In this document: positions 1 to 15,349 of the stretch, in pieces
How positions within the stretch are numbered: the stretch's first letter is position 1
Layout: each line of letters starts with the position of its first letter
NCBI RefSeq assembly: GCF_030409905.1
Contig: NZ_JAUFQT010000001.1
Coordinates: forward strand, 1-64,000
DNA: 64,000 nucleotides
Direction: 5' to 3'
Origin: Echinicola jeungdonensis
Lineage (GTDB): Bacteria > Bacteroidota > Bacteroidia > Cytophagales > Cyclobacteriaceae
Notes under the pieces: generated by a model
Seen by the model: the letters and a program-made list of their open reading frames with translations, nothing else
Database searches by the model: none
What the model was told of the DNA's origin: nothing
Made by a program: the position numbers and the translations under genes

Positions 1-2945
1 TGCGCACACACTTTGTTTTGGCCTTGGAAGGCCTGTCCCAGAAATTAATCACAAAAGCCAAAATAATTATTCCTGTATAAACCTAAAGAGATATGAAACA
101 GAAGACCCGATAAAAACTGGTGGCGTCAACTAGCGAAAAGGAAGTTTTGAAACCTTTTTGATTTAACCCAGGCAACCGTTAATTCAACTTAAATATTTCA
201 AGCCAACATCAGGTCCATTATCTGTTAGTGAATGCCCATCACACAGTTGCAGATGGGTGGTCATTGGGGGTTTTTCTAAATGAATTAATTAGTTTTTATA
301 AAGCAAATGTCAAGGGTGAAAATGTTCAATTGATTGATTTGCCCATCCAGTATGCTGATTTTGCTATTGGCAAAAACAGCAAAGCTGCCCAACATGAAGC
401 CAGTTTTCCCTATCATATTGGAAAGAACAATTAGCTGGCGAAATTCCTATATTGGACTTGCCGATTGATAACCAAGGGTTCTAAGCGAACCTTCTCCGGG
501 GGAACGCATCGGTTTGTTCTTTCGAAGAAATGGCAATTGCTATCGAAGATCTTGCCCGAAAGGAGGATGTTACTCCTTATATGATACTTTTAAACCGTCT
601 TTTACATTTTTCTTCATAGATACAGTGGCCAGGAAGATATTATTATTGGCACCCCAGTTGCCAACCGAAGTTACCCAGAGCAGGAGCTTTTAATAGGAGT
701 ATTTATCAATACACTTTCACTCGGGCCAATCTTTCAGGAAATCCAATTTCCGGAATTTATAAAACAGGTGAAGAAAGTTGCCTTAGGTGCTTTTGCCCAT
801 CAGGATTTGCCCTTTGAGAAATTGGTAGAGGAGCTTAAGCCCAAGCGAGACTTAAATCGTACTCCTCTTTTCCAAGTTGTTTCAATTTTCAAAATTCACC
901 CCAGCCAAAACTGGAAATGCCGGTCTTGAGGTTACCTCCAGGATATTGATACCGGGGTTTCCCAATTTGACCTGACCCTAATGCTTTCCAAGGTGAGGGA
1001 ACAGTATCATGCAACGTTGGAATACAATAAGGATATTTTTAAACCTACTTCCATCCAAAGGATGTTTATGTCCTTCCCATTACTTTTAGAAAATGCTATA
1101 CGCTATCCAGAAAGGCCAATATCAAAGTGAAATACCTGTCTGGAATGCAACTAAGCCCTACTTCTTTATCAAGGAGTCATTCCAAAATTGAATTCCCTAG
1201 GGATAAGTGTTTTCATCATTTCTTTGAAGCGCAAGCTGCAAAAAAACCTAATAATATTGCAGTGATCTATAATCATAAGCACTTTTCTTATAGAGAATTA
1301 AACTTAAGAGCCAATGCCTTAGCTAAGCAATGCTTGAAAGGGGAGTTGGTGCAGGTTCAAGGGTAGGCGTTTGGATGAAAAGGTCAATAGAAATGCTGGT
1401 AGCTCTTTTGGCAGTTAGTAAGACTGGTGCAGCATATGTTCCTGTACATGCCTCCATCCCAATACGCCGGGTTGAGTTTATTCTAAAGGACGCACAGGTA
1501 GGTGTTTTGTTGACGAATATTGAGACCAAATTTGGATAATTTTGAGTTATCAATAATCCGCTTAACAGAAAATTCAAAGTTTAAAAATGGGGAGTTTTCA
1601 AACCCCAACATTAAAATTGACCCAGAGCAACTTGCTTATATTATCTATACCTCCGGATCAACAGGTACTCCAAAAGGGGTAATGATTAGTCATGCTTCTT
1701 TGACAAATTTCTTTGTTCGATGAGTAAAAGCCCTGGGATTTGTCAGAATGATATCCTGTTAGCAATTACTTCCCTTTCTTTTGATATTGCTGCTTTGGAG
1801 CTATTTTTGCCTTTGATGGTAGGAGCAACCATTATTATTGCCAGTGATGAGCTGCTCTCACAACCCCAGGAGCTTTGTGAATCAATAGATAAATTTAAGG
1901 TAAGTATTATGCAGGCCACCCCTGCAATTTGGCAATTGCTTCTCGAGACAGAATGGAAAGGTAGGCCAAACTTAAAAGCCTTATGTGGTGGTGATGTTTT
2001 GTCACTTCAACTGGCAAATAATCTTTTGGAAAGGGTGGGGAAATTGTGGAATATGTATGGGCCCACTGAAACGACTATTTGGTCCTCTATAAGTTTAATA
2101 AAAAAAGGAGATACACGGATTACCATTGGTCAGCCTATTGACAATACGCAGCTTTATATTCTAGACCGGTACCAACAGCAATTGCCGGTAAATGTAGTAG
2201 GGGAGCTTCATATTGGAGGGGAAGGAATAGCCCGTGGATATGTAAATATGCCCCAATTGACAGAAAAGAAATTTATACCTGACCCTTTCTCCCTCCAGAA
2301 AGGGGCTAAATTGTACAAAACTGGTGATCTAGCAAGGTATTTGGCTGATGGTTCTATTGAAATTTTGGACAGAAAAGATGACCAAGTTAAAATTCAGGGA
2401 AATCGAATGGAGTTAGGGGAAATTTCTGCTCTAATGGTTCAACACCCAATAGTAAAAGATGCCATTACCCTTGCCAGGCAAGAAAAATCTGGCGAAAAAC
2501 GATTAGTCACTTATTTTGTCCCTAAAGCCTTTGATAAACCTCTTGATTTGGGAGAATTGAAAGAGTTTTTGGGTGAAAGACTTCCTAATTATATGATTCC
2601 AACTTCCTTATTCCAATGAACTCATTTCCTTTAACTCCAAATGGAAAGATTAACCGGAAGGCTTTTCCAGTACCAGAAGATGTAAGGCTACTTTCTGGTT
2701 ATATAGGGCCAAGGTGTGAAGAGGAGCAAATTTTGGTGGAAATTTGGCAAAACATATTAAATATTGAACAGGTGGGAGTGAATGAGAATTTTTTTGACCT
2801 TGGTGGAGCATCATTGCAGAGTCTCCAAATGGTGGCCAATGCAAATATGTATGGATTAAAAATAAAAGTAGAAGATATCTTTGAATATCAAACCATCCAT
2901 GAATTGGCAACTTACCTAAAAGGGGAAAATTACAATATGGGATAA
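1..2945 (+). pseudogene. Mirror copy of the NRPS gene, 5' end missing and frameshifted
   Basis: Reverse-complement copy of the NRPS at 33104-36346. It begins inside the condensation domain because the window starts there, and it carries many frameshifts (around 480, 600, 890, 1130, 1330, 1530, 1710 and 2600). Pieces of the condensation domain (HHTVADG), the adenylation domain (YTSGSTG, YGPTETT) and the carrier domain (LGGAS) are all visible. The disruptions are absent from the right-arm copy and so look like sequencing errors. Annotate function from the right arm only. Confidence 0.9.
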
Positions 2946-4022
2946 TTCCAATAGCGGAGAAAAGGTTCCAGTTTTTCAGTAACAATTTCCCTTTCATTTT
3001 TAGCTATTGTATGTTTTAGTTGCACAAAATCCTTCTGTGGTCCAATAAATGATTTTAACTTATCTTTACAATAATCGAAATCTGGAAGGTGGAGAGTTTG
3101 ATATGTTTTTTGAAGGGTTTCCAGTGGATTTTTTATGAAATCAATATAGGCGAGTTCGGTCAATTGCCCTGGTGGAATTAAATCTTTTGTCTCCAAATAC
3201 CGTGACATCATTTGAGAATAGGTGTCCAAAATTATTTTATTGACATTGACCTTATTGCTGTTTTGTAAAGCGTAAACTTTTTGAACTACTTTCCAAAAAC
3301 ACTTATTGGAAGCGTATACCTCATAGGGATTACGATGAATGAAAATAAATTTAGCTTTGGAAAAATGGAAAGCAAAAATTTTATTCTAGCTGTATTGGGT
3401 GGACTTTTGAGTACAAGTTGTTTTTGATGATTCGCTATGGAAATTTTTTGAGCAGATAAACAAACGAATCCTTCCAAGCTTCTAATTCGGATTTTGTAAT
3501 ATTCTCGAAAAGCACATATTTACTAAACTGTTCATTCATCATCCCAGGGAAGAAGTAACCCCATTGGGCCCCTTTTTCATCTAAATAAGTGGTCATTGTG
3601 GCATCCTCTTCACCGGGAAAGCGAAAAGATAAGGGTACCCTGTGCACGGAATCTTTTAGTTTAAAAATCCGACAAATAAGCTCAAAAATTGGTAGTAATT
3701 TTTTTTCTGTACTTAACATTATTTCAGGTAGTACCATTTGATAATTACTATGATAACCAAAACGGTTGTCCTGCACCAAGCACTGGTGTAGATAAGAAGT
3801 TCCACTGCGATAATAACCAAGGATAAAAAGGGGAGACTTTTCAATTTGATGTTGACTGATTTTTTGATCATATAAGGCTAGCTCGATCCACCTGATAGGT
3901 TCAAATAATATGATCTTTAACAGCCATGGAGGGGTGTTTTTAAGCTTTGAAGGGTCAATACCACCATTTTTTCTGACCATCTTGTAAAAAGAAAATAAAG
4001 GAAGTGGAAAAAAACGGTGCAT
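2930..4022 (-). pseudogene. Mirror copy of the sulfotransferase gene, frameshifted
   Basis: Reverse-complement copy of the gene at 32025-33119. The N-terminal half (3435-4022), with the YRSGTSY phosphosulfate-binding loop, is open. The frame then breaks near 3290-3470, and the C-terminal third continues in another frame (2930-3229). The intact version in the right arm shows this is an error copy. Confidence 0.9.
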
Positions 4023-4179
4023 GAGCTGGCTGTTTTATCTTAATACATATAGCATTTTGAAAAAAAGTTAAAGTTTTTCCTCAATATTTCTCCAGGGAAT
4101 ACATTTATTAAATTTTGATAATTTTAATTCAATTAAAAAAATAAAGACCTGCCCAAGGTTAACTTTTTTTTGGGTAAAA

Positions 4180-4958
4180 CTAATGGGCCATTTTTATTTT
4201 TTCACCAAATCTTTTTTTGAATGCTATCGTAAATTTTTACATAATCCGAATGTTCTGTCCCCATCAATCTATCCCAAATTCTAAAATATAGTCCATAATT
4301 CCCTTTAAAATTTGAATGATGAAGATTATGGTAAACAGAACTATTTATTACTTCAAATAACCAGGAGTTCCTAAACCACTTGGGCATGATTTCAAATCCC
4401 AAATGCCCGTAAACGTTTATGGTAAATGTACAAAAATTAAAAGTCAAAAACATTAATGGGTGAATTGGGACCGATAAAACGAGAATTGGAATAAAGAAAC
4501 CAAAGTAAATGCTTCCCAAAAATGAAAAGAGTAAGAAGCCCAAGGGGTAGGGGAAATGGATTTATGATGAACCCAATGTATGGTTTTAAAAAATAAGGGA
4601 AGATGGTATATCCTATGTAACCAATAAAAGTAAGTGTCATGGATAAATAAGGATAAAATCAAGCTAATAGGCATCCACCATAAGGGATAAGCCGTAATAT
4701 CCCTGTAAATTTTGGTGTACTCCACCCAAGGACCGCGGATAATGATTATTGCTGCAAGAACAAATATGATATTAGAAACAAGGGAATGAAAAATCTCCCT
4801 TTTAAAATCCTTGCCATTGGCCAATCTTTTCTGAATTTTTGCTTTAAAATATTTATAAAAATAAAACTTATAAAAAATCAAAAAGGATACTCCTGCAACT
4901 ACAAAGTATCGCATAAATGCAATGCCCACCCGATCAAAAAGGCAATAATATTTTCCAT
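4180..4958 (-). pseudogene. Mirror copy of the membrane fatty acid hydroxylase gene, frameshifted
   Basis: Reverse-complement copy of the gene at 31085-31867. Histidine boxes are present but spread over several frames (4202-4543, 4437-4640, 4453-4929). The start ATG corresponds to 4956-4958. Breaks near 4480-4560 and 4930 and at the 3' end are not shared with the right arm. Confidence 0.88.
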
Positions 4959-5179
4959 TTGACTTATGGTTGGATTAATACTAATATTTCAGATTAAGAT
5001 TTACATCCAATACTTTTTTGGCTATGGTCTTTTTTAATGAGTTTTTGATCCATTTCTTAAACTTTATGGGTATAAGGCCTAATCAAATATTCCAAAGCAT
5101 AATAAACCACAATTAACTAATAGAAAGTTAGAAAAATTAAATTTTACTTTTTAGAAAAAGTAAAGAATAAATTAATTTT

Positions 5180-6226
5180 AATTATGATTATCCGCAATCA
5201 TGCCAGTAAGGATAAATGGAAGCAATAATGAGCCGGTCAAAAAGTTTTTGACCGAAATATTTTCTGTTGAGCTTATAACTAAACTCATCAAGATAGTTTT
5301 GCATCATCCTTTCACTTATCATATGGTATGTCTGCAGCTGTTTCTTTAAATTACTTATGGCTATATGAACCCATTTGAGGTTAAAATGGCCTTTATCAGT
5401 TCCAGAGACCTCTCTGACATGAACCTCAATACAGTCACCCAGATCTGAGAAGGTGGTACTCTTATCTGTTTGAAGCACTGAGTCCTGATCAATGAATTCT
5501 TTGACCAGACCTTGGGCTGTTTTTGCCTCTAAGTTCTTTATCTTCTTCATTTTAAAATATCTACAGCTCTTTTCAAGCTTTCCGGATTCAGGGTTTTCTA
5601 AAACTGTCGATTCGGCCATTACCGCTACAATGGACTGTTTTTGACTGCCCCTGCCTCTTTTGAGCTTGTTTTGGGATTTGGCTTTGGTGGCTTTTCCTAC
5701 AAAGGCCTCATCATATTCTACCATATCCTCAAGCCTATAGATATCATCGCGTTGTCCCATGACCTTCCTGAGTTTATGGTACATCCTGAAAACAGGTTCA
5801 TACCGCTTCATCCCAAGCTGCCTTTGTAGCTCTGAGGCACTGAAGCTCTTCTTAGTGGCGGTTATGAAGGTCATGGCCAGCAGCCAGGTCCTAATTGGAA
5901 GGTTGCTGTTTCCATAACAGTACCACTCTTGATGCTGGTCCTGAACCCACATGAAGCACATTGAAAGGACTTCTTGTTTTCAAGCCAATAATGACGGTTA
6001 CAGCTGCACCGTTTGCAAATGATGCCCGATTTTGTCCTTTGTTCTCTAATGAACTTAATACAGGAAGACTCGTCAGGAAACCGATTAATGAAGTTGATTA
6101 TATTCATGGTCAAAACCGTTTATTTTGACCCAATTTATACAGAGTAATAACTTAACTAAAGCTATTGACACTAACTGTCACTTTTAATTTATTTGGCTAC
6201 TGGTGTCATTGCGGATATACATAATT
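5180..6226. mobile_element. Mirror copy of the IS1595-type insertion sequence
   Basis: Reverse-complement copy of the element at 29814-30862, with both imperfect terminal inverted repeats present (5180-5208 and 6198-6226). It is a product of the palindrome and not evidence for a second insertion. Confidence 0.85.
5188..6113 (-). pseudogene. Mirror copy of the IS1595-type transposase, frameshifted
   Basis: Copy of the transposase at 29928-30854. The zinc-ribbon N-terminus (5871-6113) and the DDE domain (5188-5900) lie in different frames because of a small indel near 5905-5915. The right-arm copy is intact. Confidence 0.88.
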
Positions 6227-6296
6227 TTAATTTTAAAAATAAAATATTCATTATGCGTTTTTTTAAAATAACGAAAAAAATTATAGGTGAAATCAT

Positions 6297-8469
6297 TAGG
6301 GGAAGATGCCAGGGAGATCCTCCCTAGTAAGGTAATCACAGCAAAAAAAACTGCTGTTTAAACTGGAAATGCTGTTGTGAATTGCTTTCAGAATTATACC
6401 TTAGCTAGGTAATCACAGCAGAGTAATTTTGGAAATAGAACAGAGCATTGTTGTGAATTGCTTTCAGAATTATACCTTAGCTAGGTAATCACAGCTATGC
6501 CATAAAATTTATTATTAGCCAACTTGTTGTGAATTGCTTTCAGAATTATACCTTAGCTAGGTAATCACAGCTAATAGCATTAATTACACCTGAACCACAC
6601 GGTTGTGAATTGCTTTCAGAATTATACCTTAGCTAGGTAATCACAGCCTTTCAACATTGTCATGAGTTATTCTTCCGTTGTGAATTGCTTTCAGAATTAT
6701 ACCTTAGCTAGGTAATCACAGCATTTGATACTGAATTTACCGGATCAGTAACGTTGTGAATTGCTTTCAGAATTATACCTTAGCTAGGTAATCACAGCAT
6801 GCCTTCGAAGCTCTTCAATACCTTGACCGTTGTGAATTGCTTTCAGAATTATACCTTAGCTAGGTAATCACAGCACAAGTGTAATGAATGCCACCGCTAT
6901 TGTGGTTGTGAATTGCTTTCAGAATTATACCTTAGCTAGGTAATCACAGCTTTTGATATTGAAGGAAAGCCAGATTATGTGTTGTGAATTGCTTTCAGAA
7001 TTATACCTTAGCTAGGTAATCACAGCTGTATATGAAAACTGCTTCGAGCCTCCTACGTTGTGAATTGCTTTCAGAATTATACCTTAGCTAGGTAATCACA
7101 GCGTTTTTGCATAGGAACTGATAGAAACCTGTAGTTGTGAATTGCTTTCAGAATTATACCTTAGCTAGGTAATCACAGCTTTCTTCTGTTTATTAATCCT
7201 TTAATTTCCGTTGTGAATTGCTTTCAGAATTATACCTTAGCTAGGTAATCACAGCTGGAAATATTCAACTTCCTCCAGGTAATCAGTTGTGAATTGCTTT
7301 CAGAATTATACCTTAGCTAGGTAATCACAGCCTTAGGCGAAAATGAAAATAGAACAATGCAGTTGTGAATTGCTTTCAGAATTATACCTTAGCTAGGTAA
7401 TCACAGCCTCCTTTTTGTGCCCATGGTAGGCAAGAGGGTTGTGAATTGCTTTCAGAATTATACCTTAGCTAGGTAATCACAGCTGGCCTGTAGTGTTCCG
7501 GCTCTCCTATTATGTTGTGAATTGCTTTCAGAATTATACCTTAGCTAGGTAATCACAGCAAATAGGCTCAATCATGCAGAGGAGGATTTGTTGTGAATTG
7601 CTTTCAGAATTATACCTTAGCTAGGTAATCACAGCAAAGGGCGCTTTTATAGTTACCAACATTTCGTTGTGAATTGCTTTCAGAATTATACCTTAGCTAG
7701 GTAATCACAGCCTATGGTGGCACAGGCCAACAAAGACAATGTTGTGAATTGCTTTCAGAATTATACCTTAGCTAGGTAATCACAGCCCACCCCTAAATTA
7801 TCCCTATGCAGGAAATGTTGTGAATTGCTTTCAGAATTATACCTTAGCTAGGTAATCACAGCAAGGGGTGCAATATGAATTTAAAGGTCATCGTTGTGAA
7901 TTGCTTTCAGAATTATACCTTAGCTAGGTAATCACAGCGTCTTTATGTCCTAACATTTTGGAAACTGTGTTGTGAATTGCTTTCAGAATTATACCTTAGC
8001 TAGGTAATCACAGCGTTACAAAATCAGGCTCAGAATGTTAATGCGTTGTGAATTGCTTTCAGAATTATACCTTAGCTAGGTAATCACAGCGAATCATTTG
8101 AGCGGGGGATATTTGAGGGAGTTGTGAATTGCTTTCAGAATTATACCTTAGCTAGGTAATCACAGCACCTGAAATTACCTGCACTTGGAGCACCTGTTGT
8201 GAATTGCTTTCAGAATTATACCTTAGCTAGGTAATCACAGCCAGAGGAGCCGCGAAAAAACAACAAAAGCGGTTGTGAATTGCTTTCAGAATTATACCTT
8301 AGCTAGGTAATCACAGCTGTGGGATTTGAGGAGGCTTCATCATGTACGTTGTGAATTGCTTTCAGAATTATACCTTAGCTAGGTAATCACAGCCCCCTCC
8401 GATTAGCAAACTCCCTATCTGCCGTTGTGAATTGCTTTCAGAATTATACCTTAGCTAGGTAATCACAGC
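6297..8469. CRISPR. Mirror copy of the CRISPR array
   Basis: Reverse-complement copy of the array at 27573-29744. It has the same 28 spacers in mirrored order and 28 full 46-bp repeats. A terminal degenerate repeat keeps only its last ~15 bases (ends 6342). Here the plus strand shows the likely crRNA sense, with repeats starting GTTGTGAATTGC and ending GGTAATCACAGC. Identical spacer content argues that this is not an independent array. Confidence 0.95.
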
Positions 8470-8584
8470 ATACCTCCATGTAAGTGGTTGGTATGCTGTT
8501 GTTTAAGTTGATATTTAGAAATAAAAAATCAAGCTGTTTTGGGTTGTTAAAAAGGATAGTAGGCCAATTTCATTTTTCAAATGA

Positions 8585-9816
<1,232 letters not shown>

Positions 9817-9833
9817 TTTTATAAGTTTATTAC

Positions 9834-10438
9834 TTACTCTATTTCCAGGTTCTTATTTAATAATATCTCCCTTTTTACCTCCATCATATCATTGATATGA
9901 AATATTCCATCAAAGAAGTTCATAAAATAGGTACGCTCTAATAGAGACTTCTTTTCTAAATATTTATAAGCATGCCAGCCTGACCATTTCCAATCGTTTA
10001 CCGATGTGGCAAACTCGTGTTTTATTGGGTTGAGATGGAAATACAGGAAGATTTCCTGCCATTGGGATGTTGTTTGGATTGGTTTTCTCCTGAAGTTATT
10101 GATAAACAAACTTCCTTTTCGTTTATACTTTTTGTTGAAAGTTTGGGCATAAGAACTGAAAAAGTTTGAAAATTGCTTGGAGATTAACTTCCCAAAGTTT
10201 CAAACTTTGGAAAAGTTTTCTTCAAGGCTTCCTCAGACTTTACCCCAACCAAAAAATGAAAATGATTGGGCATCAAGCAAAAAGCATAGGTGTCCACTAC
10301 ATTCCCTAAGTATTTGCTATACTGTTGGAGAAAAAAACGATAATTTTCCTCCTCCCGGAAAATATCCTCCGAGCCACTCGCTTGCCGGACGGGCAGGTTG
10401 GCGTGTTTGTAAATATGGTAGGATTGGCCTTGTTCCAT
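9834..10438 (-). pseudogene. Mirror copy of the RAYT (Y1-type) transposase, frameshifted
   Basis: Copy of the gene at 25600-26205. The first part (10184-10438) carries the NHFHFLV motif; the rest (9834-10109) is in another frame. The indel lies in the internal palindrome near 10171-10203. Confidence 0.88.
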
Positions 10439-10462
10439 AAGATTGGTGGTTTGTGCATATTC

Positions 10463-10497
10463 AAACCTGTCAGGTCTGGGAGACCTGACAGGTTTTG
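10463..10497. repeat. Mirror copy of the REP palindrome upstream of the RAYT gene
   Basis: Reverse-complement copy of the perfect 15-bp-stem palindrome at 25543-25575, present through the fold-back. Confidence 0.8.
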
Positions 10498-10608
10498 ATA
10501 TTTTCTAGAATGAGAATATGCCTTAAGGTGTCTTTGTAAGTGTTTGGAAATCCCTTTTTGGATTTGTTGGTGAATGAATTATCTAGTTTCCTGTTTTTAA
10601 GCTCTCCA

Positions 10609-13600
10609 TTAAACTTCTTTATTTTCATACTCGTGGTTTCCTATTTTTATTATTCCTGATTTGTTATGGACACTTTTGATATTTCCAAGTCTATCTGTAT
10701 TAAGCTTAGAACAAAATTCTTTTATCATCACACCATTTACACTTCTTTCCATTTTATTAAGCGCTGAATATTCAACTTTATTTACAATGGCGGTAGATAC
10801 GTCTTGTCTAAGGAAAAAACATTGATTTCCTGAAGAACTCACCATTTTGTATATCCTTTCTGTTTGTTCCTTGGTTAGATTATTAAAGTCAATGGTGTCA
10901 ATGTTTTCATCCTCATTTGGCACATACACCAAATCATTTGGAGATAAATAAAACAGTAATTTTCTTCTTTTTCGTTAATCTCTGGGACAGAAGTCAGCCC
11001 CTGTTTTTGCCTTTCTATCACAATATTCAAAGGGATGGTATCATAGCTTCGCTTCCCCTCACCATTTTGATATATGGCAAAAAATAGGTTGGTGCCTTTG
11101 GCAGCTTCCACATATTTCTTCCTCTTATTCCCCGTTTCTCCTACTTTAAATTTGTTCCCTTTTGGTTCATAAGTTCTTACCTTTAATATGGGCTTGTGAA
11201 ATTTCCCCCCATTGAGTTGAATGATATTTTTGTTCATCTCATCAACTCCTTCTGGGGTGAAGGCCAACTGTTCTGGTGCCATAGATTTGCCTTTTTCATC
11301 AACCCTGTTTTATATTTTTCTAAATGGGCCAGTAGAATTTTTTGGATTCCGGTATCTGTAATTGATCCTTTAATCCGTTTTTCATTGAATGAAGTATCTA
11401 AGCTTGTACGTGTTGCTACTAAGTCATTTTCCCAATAATAAATTTCTACTCTAGAAATATCTTGAGTTTTCCACTTGTATTTTCTGTCCTTAAAATACTT
11501 GGTCAAAAGATTTTTATCATATTTCAATCTTGCTAAGGATTGAACTTCCTTTCTCAACGGCTTATTGACGATATCCGAAATATTGTCCAATGCAACTCCA
11601 AGAGAAACTTTCTTCTTTTTTCGAAGCTTAATTAGTCCAGAGACAGTGTCTTTATGTATTGGCTTCCTAATAGCCCAGTTAAGTCCTTTTTGTTCCACTA
11701 TTTCTTTGGACTTTTGGCCGTTTTTTTTAATCCATTTTTCATATTTATTAGTAGCTTTATTTATCACCCTAAGGTTTTGCTTGAAACTTATTACTATGGT
11801 TTCTAAAGCGTTTCTGGAATCAATTGTAAAAGTTTCCCAGGGTTTTTGGAAATCTTTTGGCACCTCTCTTTCAATTCTATCTTTGGTTTTTGGGTGGAGT
11901 AAGCGACTTTTACATATTTTCTTAGTTTCCTATTTAGATCAAAGCGTTCCTTAGATTTTGCATATTGGTTATTTAAAAGGTTGACGTGATCACGTGTTGC
12001 ACAAGCTATAACCAAAGCATCTAAAGCATGGTGTCTGTGGTCAATTCTCTTTTTTTGGAAACCTTTTGACAACTCAAGAGGCACGGTGGGTAAGTATTTT
12101 TGATGATTTTTGTTCCAGCTTGTAAAACCTTTTGAATTGGTAAGCTGATTCATCCGTTCGAAGCGGGTTAAGATTATCCCATTCCAAATATCATTCAACC
12201 CCCAATCCTGTTTAAGGGTAGCAGTGATTTTTCCGTTACCTGGAATAAGATTTTTGGAATTGATGCCTTCATCATTAGTTTCTGAACGGACTATATTGGA
12301 TAGGACTGCTGAAATATACTTGCTTATGTAACGAGTGTCATTTATTTGGCGCTCGATCATCTTCTCCGGAATTTCCTCCATGAGCAATTTGTTCCGCTTT
12401 GAAAAGGATTTGGAGTAATGGTCTTTTACAAAAGTTTCATATGTCCTGACCTCAAATATTTTTACGCTCTTGCCAAAACCATTTTCTACTATTTCTCCGT
12501 GATGGTTTTTTATAAATTCTAAACCTATTTGATTGTCTTTTAATTTGTTCACGGAAGCTTCACATATTACTTTATTGCTGAAACTGTCATCAAAGTATCG
12601 GCTTTGTGGAATAATGTGTTCGATTTCATATTCAGAAGTAAAAAGCTTTGTAAATGGAATGATTTCACCTGTATACGGGGAACGATATTTTTGTTCAAGC
12701 CAAAGCTTATAGCGCAATAATCCGAAGAAGTAGGGATGGCCTTTTTGCTGATCTTTTCTATATCCTCTGGAATTTCAATATTGGAATTGAGCACTCCATT
12801 TTCATAAATTTTAAGAATTTCCTGCTGCATTGGTGAATATGGACGAACATTCTCAAAACCTGTATCATTCTTGAGTTCAGTTAGTAAAGCTTTTATACGA
12901 AGATTGGTGTTTTCATTATCCGTAATTTGGTTAGTTATTTGTTTGCGCTTATCTGCAGGATTTTTCATTTCCCGCCCCAATTCCACATGGATTTCATCAA
13001 AGAAATCTTTCTTCCCTTCGCCGTATTCTTGCCAAATATCCCTTACTACCCTGAGGGTTTCGGTTACTACTTGCTCTACAATGGGTTACGCAGTGAGTGC
13101 TGCTTGAAATCTTTGATATAACCATCCAAATCAACAACCGAATTCCATTTTTACTAATATCAGCTTCGGAATGTCTATCATAAACAATATAGCTTGCTAA
13201 CCAAAGCTGTAAGCCTTGAAAATGATGGTACTCGGTTAAATTAATTGCTTTCTCCCTAACCCTATTTTGATCTTTTCATCAAATTCACCAGTTGTGACTT
13301 TATCAATCCTGCTTTTTGTTTTTTCATCAATAGCATCCCAACTCCAATATTTTCCTAAACGTAATAAGGGTAATAATTTTTTAATGGCTTTTAGAGAAAA
13401 AGGGCCGTACTCGCTTTTAAACGGGGGGAACTTTTTGAAATTTTCCACAAAGGAATTGACATCCAATCGGTGTTTTTCAGCAAAGGTTTTCAGGGCTTTT
13501 TCATATTCTATTTTATCTGTGACTGAGTAGATAATATGCCACAAATTGTACTCAATTTCTCTTGTGAAGAAATCAAAAGACATATTTTCGACTTTTTTTA

Positions 13601-15198
13601 ATCTTCTCCTGATTTCATAACCAGTTTCATTACAGGGATATTTTTTGATTCATCCTTTACAGAATCATACACGTAATTCCATCGGTACTTTGCAGTTTCT
13701 GCATTTAACGCTTTTCCCTTCAGTTCTTTAGAGGTAAGCAAATGTTTCAATATAATCTTATGGTCTACCTCTTTTTGCCTCATCAAAAACTCAAAAAGAT
13801 TTTCCCAATCTTCAATGTTGGATAGAAACTGGCCAGTTACATCAACTTCATCCTCCTTTTTGTAGATCTTAAGGTTATACATCCATTGCCAAACCCTGAA
13901 TTCTTGATAATAAGGATTGGATTTGGGGACAGCATTCAGGTATTTGGTTTTCCTTTCTCCGTTAATCCTGAAATTTCTGTACTCTAACGAGCATTTTCCT
14001 ATATTAAATTTTTGGCTTTTTAGAGGCCGTTGGTAAAAAATGATATCCTCAAGGAAAAGGTGTGTAAAATCCTTTTTGCTTAATGCCCATTGGTGTGCAT
14101 CATTGTTTCTGTATAGTTCTCTCACACATTCGTTGTACAAACCTTCATCCGTTAATTCAGGATGAAATGCCTTTTGTTTTTCCAGAATAGCCTTTAATTC
14201 TTCTTTGTAGAATTTACGTTCAATAGTACGGACTAATTTGCCCTTTACTTTTTGACTTGGGTTTTGTAATAGTGTGTCGTAGATATATGCACCTACCGTT
14301 TTACTAGAATGGTCAATTTCCTGTTCGGTTTTCTTTTTGATTAGTGTCCAATCATCTTCCTTTGGGGCTCTAAAGCTCCTTTTTTCATTTCCCTCTTTAT
14401 CCCTTTTAATTGAGCCATCCTCATCCAGGTCAGTAGTAACAATGAAATCCCTGACTTTATCTTTCCAATCGTATAAATCTGTTTTACTTGAACGTCTATA
14501 AACCCATCCATTTTCGAGAATCAGTGAATACCAAGTCTCTCCCTTTTTATTAGTTTCTTCAGCTTTTATATCGATAATTTTCAATGAATAAAACTCGACC
14601 AATTTATTAGGATTTTCTTCCTCCTCTTCTCCTCTAAACTGATAGTACCCCCGCTTTTGATTAAAATTTAGGATGACCCAAGCGAGCTCCTCTTTTTCAA
14701 TTTTCTGAGAAAGTGCTTTTTTTCGTAGGAAATAGATTGTCCAGTCATAAGGGATTAGTTTTCCTTCTTCTAATAACTGTGGTTGACACTTCTTGAAATC
14801 AACAAGCATCTCCTCAAATGATTTTTTGAAGATGAATTCTTTATTATTAAAAGCCAGTTTGGGCTCCATTTCCCTCTTGAACTTGCCAAGGCGATTCTCG
14901 AAATCTATTTGTGAAGAGTAATGCTTAGGGAGAAATCCCAAAATATTCAAAATACGATGTAGCCTTTCCCTACGGAGTAAATGTCTCTCGCGGAGTCTTC
15001 GGGTTCCTCTGAAACCTGTTCTTTCAGCCGTTTGGGAAACTGAATTTCCTTTCCAAATTCTCCTAAAATATCCTGACTCATCGGAATAATCCTACTTCCC
15101 ATTCCAAGTATTTCACCTTGCTTTTCCTCAAAGTTTTGCGCAACCAAAGCCCACCCAATAGAGTTTGTTCCCAAATCCAGTCCTAATATTCTTTTCAT
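10609..15198 (-). pseudogene. cas9: Mirror copy of cas9, multiple frameshifts
   Basis: Copy of cas9 at 20831-25429. It is broken into about eight segments, for example 14947-15198, 13598-14950, 13236-13583, 12567-12986, 11803-12717, 11234-11863, 10875-11282 and 10609-10932. Most breaks differ from those in the right arm. The left arm reads correctly through several right-arm errors (such as the stretch after the bridge helix), so the two copies together define an intact protein. Confidence 0.92.
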
Positions 15199-15268
15199 AT
15201 TATAATTTAATTTATTCTTTATTTAACTTTTTTATTGCCTTTTTAAAATTCATTCCTAAATTGAAATC

Positions 15269-15349
15269 ATAATTCTGAAAGCAATTCACAATAAGGATTA
15301 TTCCGTTGTGAAAACATTCAAGGCGGGGCAACTCGCCTTTCTTTTTCTA
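15269..15349 (+). ncRNA. Mirror copy of the tracrRNA
   Basis: Reverse-complement copy of the RNA gene at 20681-20760: anti-repeat 15269-15291, then the nexus region, then the GGCG/CGCC terminator hairpin and T-rich tail. Same sequence as in the right arm. Confidence 0.8.

Noticed and set aside
6297..8469. A second, independent CRISPR array
   Set aside because: Same spacers in mirrored order as 27573-29744; it is the palindrome copy.
10609..15198. A second, degenerate cas9 as a pseudogene paralogue
   Set aside because: Differences are scattered small indels without substitution divergence, as expected for read errors.
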